Shown here one piece after another: positions 48,101 through 60,100 of a stretch of DNA of 64,000 nt (positions are counted from its first letter, which is position 1; every line of letters begins with the position of its first letter). Below the pieces are notes generated by a model. That model had not been told where the DNA came from, searched no databases, and saw only the letters and a program-made list of their open reading frames with translations. This DNA comes from Owenia fusiformis (Eukaryota; Annelida; Polychaeta; Sabellida; Oweniidae). The translations under genes were made by a program, and so were the position numbers. The stretch is from assembly GCA_903813345.2 (NCBI GenBank), contig CAIIXF020000004.1, positions 17,655,513-17,719,512 on the forward strand. The letters run 5' to 3'.

Positions 48101-51100
48101 TCAGGGCGTTAATGGGACAAAACGCAAAGCAACCAAGATGTTATGAAATTCACCAGATAACGTCCTGGTTCCTGAAGTGAGGAATTCTCACTCAATTAAT
48201 GGAGATGGTTGATATATTATCTCATGATTGACCAGATTTTCAGTAACATGATGTTACTATTAACACACGGTAAAATATTTGGATACGAATCGACCTCCTT
48301 CTTGGTGAAAATGATGAAAATTAAAATTTCCTCCAAAGGAAGGTCATCCATTTTGTTAAAAAGATGTAACGTCTCTATAACCAGGTGGCACCAGTGAATA
48401 TAATTGAGGGGAGGAAACATAATTAGGATGACATACATGTATCTTCAATTATATGACATGTTCTTACAAAATTCAAAATTTCAGAAAAGTATTTAAAATA
48501 TGGGATGGGGGAAAGTGAGAAGAGGAATAACCCAGAATTCCTAGATGGACCAATCTCCATCTCAAGAGATTTATCAATATGTACATGGAAATCCATCAAT
48601 GAATTCTGGGGTCTTTCCCCTCTTGGGAAAAGTTTGGCCTTCTGATGAGACAGATTCTGATGGGGAACATGGCACATATTTATTTCCAGTAACACAAGTC
48701 ATGTGAGTCGAATGAAGACCCATTCTGTTTAGTGCCTACTTTAACACCACAGGAACAATAACATTCAATAAAGAAACATAAATGAAGTATACTTACTTTC
48801 TAAATATTAATAATTTGAGCAATAACTAATACACTGTAATATAGTCTTACACTCACCTATTAATTTTTTAATAATTTGAGCAAATTCTATGATGGTGTGC
48901 TCATCTGGGTTTCCAATGTTAACAGGCAAGCTGAAGTTACCATTCATTAAAGCTACTAGGCCATCTACTAAGTCACTGACATACTGGAAGGATCTTGTCT
49001 GTTTCCCTTCTCCATATATCTACAGAGACAGAATAAAAATATACAGAATACAATATATACAAAAGAGAGTTAACAAAAGGATAAGAATTGTATAACACAG
49101 TACAGTTTTACCTTTTTTCCTCTTATCTGAGAGTTTCACTGTTAAGTATTTTTTCTCTTGGAGAGCTGAGTTTGAGTTATCTGGGTATGAATTTAAGTGA
49201 GTTGAGTTTCACTCGGGTTAAACATAAACTTGGTGGTATTTTGCATGGAGTTGAACTGAAGTTGAGATGACCCGTTACTGACATCCCGAACAAGTACATC
49301 TATTTATTTAAGCTTCTGCAGAGGTAAAAGGATGCAACAGGAGATGTAGTGGATACAAGAATCACTGTGATTGGTTCACTCATATTAGAATCACTGTGAT
49401 TGGTTCATTTTGTAAGCAATTGCAAAGGGAGATGAAGTGAATATTAGACTCACTGTGATTGGTTCATTTTGTAAGCAATAGACTAGATGCGAGTAGAAAA
49501 AATCTTGATTTACGCCATTAAATATTCAAAATTCAGTAAAAACGATGTTATATTTGAAATCTACATGTAAAAGTACATCTAGAAATATGGTTTCGAAAAT
49601 TGTTTATCAAGTTTGAAAATTTAATTATCTTTGAAAGTGTGACTTCTAGTTCGGGTTGATTCTCCATAGAGCCCATGTTACAAAATCACAAAAAGTGAAA
49701 TATCTTTTCTTGTATCGGTCAGATAGCATTTTCATTTACTGGACATATTTTTATTTGCATAACTATCAGATACATAAGGGTTATGTGAAAATTGAACCAC
49801 TAAAACAGATGTTATTTAAGTTAAAGGGAACTTTCTACTATACCAGCCATGTTATCTGACCCGAACGAGCCACCTGGTGGTGAAACTGGTAACTACCTAC
49901 TCGCATCTGCGTTATTGCAAAGGGAGATGAAGTGAATATTAGACTCACTGTGATTGGTTCATTTTGTAAGCACTTGCAAAGGGAGATGAAGTGAATATTA
50001 GACTCACTGTGATTGGTTCATTTTGTAAGCATTGTAATATGAAGTTGCTGACCACCCTGCCATCATTCATATGCATTCTAGGACCAAATGTGTTGAAGAT
50101 TCTGGCAACTCTCACCTCTACACCTTCCTGAAACAAGTAGACAGAGTTCAATAAACCCATTTTATATCTCAAAAACAATATACTCTGTCGTAAATATTGG
50201 AGGAGTCACAATTTGCACCACCTAAGCAATGACACTGTATTTGGTCTTTCACTAGTTGTTCAAAGAGAGATTTACTAAGTTGTTAACTCACTTGCTTCTG
50301 ATAAGCGTAACACATTGTTTCAGCAACTCTTTTCCCTTCATCATAGCATGCCCTGGGCCCTATAGGGTTAACATGGCCCCAGTATTCCTCATGCTGGGGA
50401 TGAATCTCCGGGTCTGTAAGAAAAATATAACAATGGTAAAAAAAGTGGAAACGGCAAAAAAGTGGAACACCTTGCAAGTGGAACACATTTAAGCGTTCCA
50501 CTAAGAAATCTTTTTTACTGATCATGCCATATAAGGCTCACATTTAAGGTTGGATTAATCCATGTATTAAATAAATGTATATGTTTTAGTATTATTTTGA
50601 ATAAAAATCAATTTTCAATATGATTAAAGCATAAAATATATTCAATATCATGTAAAAGTAAACAAAAAAGACCAATAAGAATAAGAGGTACCATGTACCA
50701 AGATGTTCTCTTTGAGCATTGAATTGTGGGTAATTATTAAAGAACACATTCCAATAATAACATAATTTGTGGGAGAATGTTCACTTTCTGTATTTTCATA
50801 ATTATGATAAATTCCATTTTTTATTAAATTATCAACATGTTTGTTGATAATCATGTTTTTATTTTTGAGTTATTTCTTTAAATCATCCATAAAAAGTACA
50901 AAATAAGATTTTCTTGGAATGTGTACATTCTCCAATTTTGAAAACCCAAAGGCAATGCTTATGTATGAAATATGGGAAGTTGCCTACGGGTGTCTACAAA
51001 ACAAAGACCTAAGACCTAAGACCTACAAAACTAAGACCCCCCACGTTATAAAACTAAGACCCTGTTATAAAACTAAGACCCCCCATGTAATAAAACTAAG

Positions 51101-54100
51101 ACCCTGTTATAAAACTAAGACCCCCCACGTTATAAAACTAAGACCCTGTTATAAAACTAAGACCCCCCACGTTATAAAACTAAGACCCTGTTATAAAACT
51201 AAGACCCCCCACGTTATAAAACTAAGACCCTGTTATAAAACTAAGACCCCCCACGTTATAAAACTAAGACCCTGTTATAAAACTAAGACCCCCCACGTTA
51301 TAAAACTAAGACCCTGTTATAAAACTAAGACCCCCCACGTTATAAAACTAAGACCCTGTTATAAAACTAAGACCCCCCACGTTATAAAACTAAGACCCCC
51401 CATGTAATAAAACTAAGACCCTGTTATAAAACTAAGACCCCCCACGTTATAAAACTAAGACCCTGTTATAAAACTAAGACCCCCCACGTTATAAAACTAA
51501 GACCCTGTTATAAAACTAAGACCCCCCACGTTATAAAACTAAGACCCTGTTATAAAACTAAGACCCTCCACGTTATAAAACTAAGACCCTGTTATAAAAC
51601 TAAGACCCCCCACGTTATAAAACTAAGACCCTGTTATAAAACTAAGACCCCCCACGTAATAAAACTAAGACCCTGTTATAAAACTAAGACCCCCCACGTT
51701 ATAAAACTAAGACCCTGTTATAAAACTAAGACCCCCCACGTTATAAAACTAAGACCCTGTTATAAAACTAAGACCCCCCACATTATAAAACTAAGACCCT
51801 GTTATAAAACTAAGACCCCCCACGTTATAAAACTAAGACCCTGTTATAAAACTAAGACCCCCCACGTTATAAAACTAAGACTCTGTTATAAGAATCAGTC
51901 ACCGTGCCTTGCTCTGCTCGCCACAAGGTAGTCTTGCCTCTTGGCCTTGTGTTCCCTAGTAACATACAGATTCTACAAAAGATAGTCTTGCTTCTGGTCC
52001 TTGTGTTCCCTTCTAATATACAGATTCTCCCCACTAACATAAAGATTCTACAAAAGGTAGTCTTGCTTCTGGTCCTTGTGTTCCCTTCTAATATACAGAT
52101 TCTCCCCACTAACTTAAAGATTCTACAAAAGGTAGTCTTGCTTCTGGTCCTTGTGTTCCCTTCTAATATACAGATTCTCCCCACTAACATTAAGATTCTA
52201 CACATGGTAGTCTTGCCTCTGGCCCTTGTTTACCCTAGTAACATACACATATGGTAGTCTTGCCACTGACCCTTGTTTTCCCTAGTAACATGGTGGTTCA
52301 AGATTTCAGACCCATCTTTCTCACATAGATTGCTGAACTTATTTTAGTTGAGAATTCCTAATAGAATTAAGAATTAATAATAGCTGAAACTGTTCTGTTT
52401 GTCCTAGCAAACAATATCCCAATATGCATTTGAAATTCATTTTTGTCTATATGTGTTGACAGTCTGTGATGTCATCATCAATCATCACAATGGGAATTAG
52501 GTGAATTCTATCTGTGACAGTGAGATTATCTATGATGTCACATAGTAGTTTGATTTCTAAGAAATGTGGCAGAGTTCTATCTATGACAGAGCTGCTTTGT
52601 GATGTCATCATGAATTATCTCGTTTCCATTGTGATGATTGATGATGTCATCAGAGTACTTTGTGATGTCATCGTGAATTACCTCATTTCTATTGTGATGA
52701 TTGATGATGACATCACAGACTGTCAACAAATAGACAGAAGAAGTTGAACTACAAGTTGGAAAATTGTTTGCTAGGGCAAAACAACTCAGTTTCAGCTAAT
52801 AATTCTTAATTCTATTAGGAATTCTTAACTAACAATGGTTCAGCAATCTGTGCCAGAATGATGGGTCTCAAATCTTGAACTACCATTAAACATCACTTCC
52901 AAAACAATACCAGCATAAAATGGAGTAGGGGAAGTCGTCCTATCATCGCACGGGTACTCAGGGAAACTACTGACGATTTCAAATATGATAACTTCAACTT
53001 ACTTTGAGAATATGAGACGAAAGATCAACCTTTCCTCTAAAATCTAAGTAGTGTTTGACATTTCTCAATCTCGGAACGCTAACACTTTAAGACCCCTTAG
53101 ACTCGCATGTGCGGTGGTCCTAATTATCGCACAGTCGTCCTAATTATCGCACAGTTATGTTTCAGATGTTATTTCACGATACTGTATACATTTCTCTGTT
53201 TAAAACAGATACATACATATGCTGTAATCATTTTTCTATCAGTTTTAGTGTAAAATATCAACAAAATATACATTATACACATACTTTTCTGTCTTTATTT
53301 GGAGGGGGTCAAAATTTGTCAGACGAATTTTACTTCTTGCGCAAAAGCATTTATGACAATGGCGGAAGTAAACAATTCTTAAAAAATGAAGAGATATTTC
53401 TAAATATATGAATAAATCATGAAGATTGGGAGTAATGGTGTTGAACTGTTTTTCGTAACACTGGTTTAAAAGATCTATTTAGCTATTTAGGACAATCGTG
53501 CGATAATTAGGACCGTGCGATAATTAGGACCACTTCCCCTGTCTCTTTTTATGCTCAGCATAAAATGGGACATCACTTTTTATGCTCAGCATAAAATGGG
53601 ACATCACTTTTTATGCCAGCATAAAATGGGATATCACTTTTTATGCCGGCATAAAATGGGACATCACTTTTTATGCCGGGCACAAAAAGTGATATCAAAA
53701 AATTACTTTTTTTAAAAATCAACAAATCCGGGTATTTATTACAGTCCATTTTTATATAATCCGCTGTTGTATGTTACTGGGGAACACAAGGCCCAGAGGC
53801 AAGACTACCTTGTGGCGAGCAGAGCAAGGCACGGTGACTGATTCTTATAGCAGGGTCTTAGTTTTATAACGTGGGAGGTCTTAGTTTTATAACAGGGTCT
53901 TAGTTTTATAACGTGGGGGGTCTTAGTTTTATAACAGGGTCTTAGTTTTATAACGTGGGGGGTCTTAGTTTTATAACATGGTCTTAGTTTTATAACGTGG
54001 GGAGTCTTAGTTTTATAACAGGGTCTTAGTTTTATAACGTGGGGGGTCTTAGTTTTATAACAGGGTCTTAGTTTTATAACGTGGGGGGTCTTAGTTTTAT

Positions 54101-57100
54101 AACAGGGTCTTAGTTTTATTACATGGGGGGTCTTAGTTTTATAACGTGGGGGGTCTTAGTTTTATAACAGGGTCTTAGTTTTATTATGTGGGGGGTCTTA
54201 GTTTTATAACAGGGTCTTAGTTTTATTACGTGGGGGGTCTTAGTTTTATAACAGGGTCTTAGTTTTATAACGTGGGGGGTCTTAGTTTTATAACAGGGTC
54301 TTAGTTTTATAACGTGGGGGGTCTTAGTTTTATAACAGGGTCTTAGTTTTATAACGTGGGGGGTCTTAGTTTTATAACAGGGTCTTAGTTTTATAACGTG
54401 GGGGGTCTTAGTTTTATAACGTGGGGGGTCTTAGTTTTATAACGTGGGGGGTCTTAGTTTTATAACAGGGTCTTAGTTTTATAACGTGGGGGGTCTTAGT
54501 TTTATAACAGGGTCTTAGTTTTATTACATGGGGGGTCTTAGTTTTATAACAGGGTCTTAGTTTTATAACGTGGGGGGTCTTAGTTTTATAACAGGGTCTT
54601 AGTTTTATAACGTGGGGGGTCTTAGTTTTATAACAGGGTCTTAGTTTTATTACGTGGGGGGTCTTAGTTTTATAACAGGGTCTTAGTTTTATAACGTGGG
54701 GGGTCTTAGTTTTATAACAGGGTCTTAGTTTTATAACGTGGGGGGGTCTTAGTTTTATAACAGGGTCTTAGTTTTATAACGTGGGGGGTCTTAGTTTTAT
54801 AACAGGGTCTTAGTTTTATAACGTGGGGGGTCTTAGTTTTATAACAGGGTCTTAGTTTTATAACGTGGGGGGTCTTAGTTTTATAACAGGGTCTTAGTTT
54901 TATAACGTGGGGGGTCTTAGTTTTATAACAGGGTCTTAGTTTTATTACATGGGGGGTCTTAGTTTTATAACAGGGTCTTAGTTTTATAACGTGGGGGGTC
55001 TTAGTTTTGTAGGTCTTAGGTCTTAGGTCTTTGTTTTGTAGACACCCAGTTGCCTACCCTTCTAGTTGAAAGCCCATGATTAATCTGAGTACATCCAAAA
55101 GTATTAAATCCTACATGTAAATATTTCAACAAATCAATCATCTACATAAGGCCTGCCTAAAGGTGGTAGCAAAGAATAGAGATGAGTGTAAAATGTAAGA
55201 AGCAAACATTATAAAAAGTTCAAAAGTTTAAAATGTTGAAAATGTTTTGAATGAAACGTTACCCTAAACTTGTCTCTGCACTTTTAATATGACTGCGATA
55301 AGCCTTGAGTCAAGTTAAATAACGGCCAATAAACCAAGAATCAGTAATATTGGTTTAAGTATTGAAAATCAACAATACAAGTTTGACCCCAAAAGGTTAA
55401 AAAACTTTTTTTATTGCCTTTTGTCTTATAGAGGACTTATTATACAGATGGATAAAAAGATGACATTAGTATTTTGGTTGGGGCAGTATACCATATTTTT
55501 ATATGGAGAAAACTGACAAAAGGATTGAAAAACAACAATACACTGTTTGTCCTGAAAGGTCTAAAAACAGATCAATTGCCTTTTGTCTACTAGAGGTCTT
55601 GTAATAATATGAATACACAAATGGCAGTAGTAATTTGGTTGGGCCAGTATACAATACCTTTATATGGAGAAACTGCCAAAAGTAGCTTCACTTTAATGCT
55701 ATTTCAAATGTATATAGCAAAGCCTCTATTATGTGAATATTGCTTGTAACTGACCTCCATAGACTTCTGATGTACTGGCTAAAAGCACCCTGGCCCTAAC
55801 ACGCCTGGCTAATCCCAACATGTTGATTGTTCCTATAGAGTTGGTCTTAATTGTCTTAATAGGGTTATACATGTAGAATGGCGGGGAGGCTGGGGATGCT
55901 AGATGGTAGATCTGGTCAACTGAAACAGAATAAATAGTCATTTCATTGACAAGACAGCGGAATATGTCCCACCACAGAGGATGCAATACATGGAAATGTA
56001 ATGAGGAATCAGATTAAATACTAGTGTGTTATATTATGTGGCTTCACATTTAGGGAGAGCTCTACTCAATCGGTAATTGAAGGAGAAAATGATCAAGGTG
56101 ACGAGGCATGTAATAAAATGAATATTGTTCAGAAATAAGCAGAAAGATCGTGGCTAAAATGTGGTGTTTTGTAAAGTGGGCACTAGCCTAGCCTGGGTCA
56201 ATCACAATTGCAATCCTGAAAGATGGCAAAATTACAGGTTTACAGAGAAACATCATCTTACCTTCTATAAATAAAGGATTAACTATATCATGATGTAAGA
56301 GCTCAAAGTTCTCATGGCCAATCCAGTGCTCAACATTGCGTTTCCTCCCAGTGAAGAAATTATCAACAACAGTCACTTCATGGCCCTGTAGCATGAGTTT
56401 GTCAACTAAATGAGATCCTACAAACCCTGCACCTCCAGTTACCTGAAAACAGAGTAAAAAATATTGAAATCATCAAAAACAGTCACTTCATGGCCCTCTA
56501 GCATGAGTTTGTCAACTAAATGAGACCCTACAAACCCTGCACCTCCAGTTACCTGAAAACAGAGTGAAAAATATTGAAATCATCAACAACAGTCACTTCA
56601 TGGCCCTATAGCATGAGTTTGTCAACTAAATGAGATCCTACAAACCCTGCACCTCCAGTTACCTGAAAACAGAGTGAAAAATATTGAAATCATCAACAAC
56701 AGTCACTTCATGGCCCTCTAGCATGAGTTTGTCAACTAAATGAGATCCTACAAACCCTGCACCTCCAGTTACCTGAAAACAGAGTGAAAAATATTGAAAT
56801 CATCCACAAAAGTGTCTTCATGGCCCTCTAGCATGAGTTTGTCAACTAAATAAAAGGCAATAACATGTACAATTTCACCACCTACCATTTGTTACATATA
56901 CCAACTGCCCAATGCTGAACACCAACTGTGGAACAACATCAAAAAAAAGCTAGAGACAATAACGATATGTCACCACTTCTGCACTTCTGGTGGTGACATA
57001 ATATTGATTGTTCAAAAAATTTGACTATTAAAAACATGTCTGACTGTCAAAACAAATTTGACTGTTAAAACATATTGCAACAATATATCTTACTGCAAAG

Positions 57101-60100
57101 TACACTTACCAAAATTCTTTTTCTATCTTTATAGTTGAGGAAATCCACTTCTGGATATGTCTTCTTACTACAAACAGCAAAAAAACACAATTAAGTGTAC
57201 ATTTTATCTGCCTGCCTCTTTGACAGAGGGACCATGTTATAAAACAAAACCGAAGGGTAGTACAGTATACAATTGTTGACCTCTCCAGAGGTCAACCGGC
57301 AAAATTGTATACCGAGGCTGTAAACCAAGGTTTACAGTTGAGGTATAAAATTAGTAAATTAATTTTAATTTTACGTTTCTATTTGTATTTTTGTTATACT
57401 TGTCGTCTAGTAAAGTCAAAATATTACTTTCATCAATGTTTACAAAACGTCCGTCTACCATGTTTTTTCTGTAAACATTATGACATCATTTATTTTTCAA
57501 AAGTAGCGGTCAACAGTACCTAGTAGTGGTCAACAGTATACAAATAGTGACTGCCATTGAGGGCAATAGTGTAAATTATTTCCCCGAGGGAATATCCTCT
57601 ACAATGTACTATTCCCGAAGCCGCAGGCTGAGGGAATAGTACATTGTAGAGGATATTCCCAAGGGGAAATCATTTACACTATTGCTCGAAATTAGGCAGT
57701 CACTATTTGTTTTATTATATACCCTATACTGACTCTTTTCCCGTTTCCTCTGCGAAGGCCAAAAAGTCTTAGAAAGCCCCCTCCCCGGGTCCATTGTTAG
57801 CATTATAAGCTGTGACGTCATCAGATGCTCAACAGAAATTTTTGCCTCTGAGACTCTCACTTGACAAATTCAATCGCGTTTAACACGCAGAATAAATTAC
57901 CATAACACTTGAAATTACACAGACGTATTGAGCTTATGGAACTTTATACACGTTGCTTATATTGTATCGTTCATGCACGTCTGTCATGGTGAACGGAGTT
58001 GATTTGTGTTTGTGCTCATCCTCCATTTTTCTGTTTTTCGTCTACGCAGTGATGATGCGCAGACGTTTCCAAGGGTAATAGAACTTGCAATTGTGACGTC
58101 AGCGGGCAATAGTTCAAATGTATATTCCCGCTGACGTCACATTTGAGGGAATATAACTTTCCGAGGGAAATAGTAAATCTATTTCGGAACACGTGACTAG
58201 GTATTGACCAATCAGGATTAGTGTTACATATTGGGTATATAATAATACATATTGTTGACCGCTAATCAACCAATCAGAATCGAGTATTTCAGTTGAGGTA
58301 CTAACAATATACAATTGCTGACCTCTCCAGAGGTCAACCGGCAAAATTGTATACCGAGACTGTAAACCGAGAAACTACTGTTGACAGAGACCGAAGGTCA
58401 AGTCAACAGTAGTTTCAAGGTTTCAAGTTTCAAGGACTGTAAACCGAGAAACTACTGTTGACAGAGACCGAAGGTCGAGGTCAACAGTAGTTTCAAGGTT
58501 TACAGCCGAGGTATATGGTTTTGACCGTTGACCGAATGGAGAGGTCTACAATTGTTTTGTTAGTCAGAAGAAACTAATAATACACATATAGATGACAGTC
58601 ATCAATCATGGCTTCATTTCACAATCTTCTCCGAACCACGCCAGCAATGATTTTTTAAGAAAATCTGAAGACAGTGGTAGCTAAACTCTCTGTTTTCGGC
58701 ACATCACTGCGTACTCACTAGTAAATTAATGTTAATTATACGTTTCTATTTGTATTTTTGCTATACTTGTCTAGCAAAGTCAAAATATCACTTTCATCAA
58801 CGTTTACGAAATGTCCATCTCCCATGTTTTTTTCTGTAAACATTATGACGTCATATTCCCCATAATTCACAAGTGTAGTACAGTAACATACGCGGTCAAT
58901 AATATGATATCCCATGATGCACAGGTGTGGTACAGGCAAAAATGTTGACTGCTAATTGACCAATCAGATGTGAGTGTTTACATTGAGGTACTAACAATAT
59001 ACAATTGTTGACCTCTCCAGAGGTCAACCGGCAAAATTGTATATCGAGACTGTAAACCGAGAAACTACTGTTGACTGAGACCGAAGGTCGAGGTCAACAG
59101 TAGTTTCAAGCTGTAGTCGAGGTATATGATTTTGACGGTTGACCGCATGGAGAGGTCTACAATTGTTTTGTTAGTCCGAAGAAACTAATAATACACATAT
59201 AGACGACAATCATCAATCGGCATGGCTTCATTTCACCATGGACTTCTAGCTTATTTGAAGTCCATGGTTTCACAATCTTTTCTCCGAACCACGCCAGCAA
59301 TGTGTACTCATTAGTAAATTAATGTTAATCTTACGTTTCTATTTGTATTTTTGCTATACTTGTCGTCTAGTAAAGTCAAAATATCACATTCATCAAACTT
59401 CAGTCTGCCATGTTTTTCTTTAAACATTGTGACGTCATATTCCCATAATTCACAAGTGTAGTACAGTAACAAATGCGGTCAACAATATGATATCCCATGA
59501 TGCACAGGTGGGGTACAGGCAAAAATGTTGACCGCTAATTGACCAATCAGATGCGAGTATTCACACTGAGGTACTAACAATACATATTATCATTTTTTAT
59601 TATTCAATTACGAGTATACTTTATCAATATGTTTGGTATAACATTTTCATTTTTGCTACTGTTGAGCAATCAAAATTACCGAATATTGATTTGTTTTTCA
59701 TACATTGCCCAAAGGCTTAACCATGCAGCTGATGAAACAAAAAGCCATTTCATTATAGAGATTGTAAGCAGACAGTGTTAATTAAACTTGTTTAACAATC
59801 AATTAACAACTCCATTTATATTAATATAAATGAGGTGTTGAAAAGGTCATACTATGACATGTAGATCTATACAATGTACATGTGTTGTATTTGTATTGTA
59901 TTGTATTGTATTGTATTGTATTGTATTGTGTTGTATCGTATTGTATTGTACTGCATTGTATTGTATTGTATTGTACATGTATGATTGTATATTATTTCAC
60001 CTAGCATCTTAAAATATGAAAATTCTATCTTATACTCAGACTTTAAGAGACAACAGACCATTACAGCAACAATTTCAAACATCATCAAATGTCAAGCTTA

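Larger units (their letters stand above)
50988..55047. mobile_element. 4,060 bp foldback element with perfect 10 bp target-site duplication
   Basis: Termini are inverted copies beginning GGGTGTCTACAAAACAAAGA and are flanked by identical AGTTGCCTAC (50978-50987 and 55048-55057). Each arm is a tandem array of a 42-base unit made of a 23-base part (AAAACTAAGACCCCCCACGT plus TAT) and a 19-base part (AAAACTAAGACCCTGTTAT): about 21 units at 51002-51893, about 28 inverted at 53851-55030. The arms continue as inverted single copy for ~80 bases (CACCGTGCCTTGCTCTGCTC). The centre holds further nested repeats. Long array-bearing arms with 9-10 bp duplications fit Foldback/MULE elements. No transposase. 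It lies in UXS1 intron 5. Confidence 0.88.

Noticed and set aside
50919-51407. 162-codon open frame with a 14-residue repeated motif
   Set aside because: It is the translation of the 42 bp foldback array (42 = 14 codons); the inverted arm gives similar artefacts. No gene evidence.
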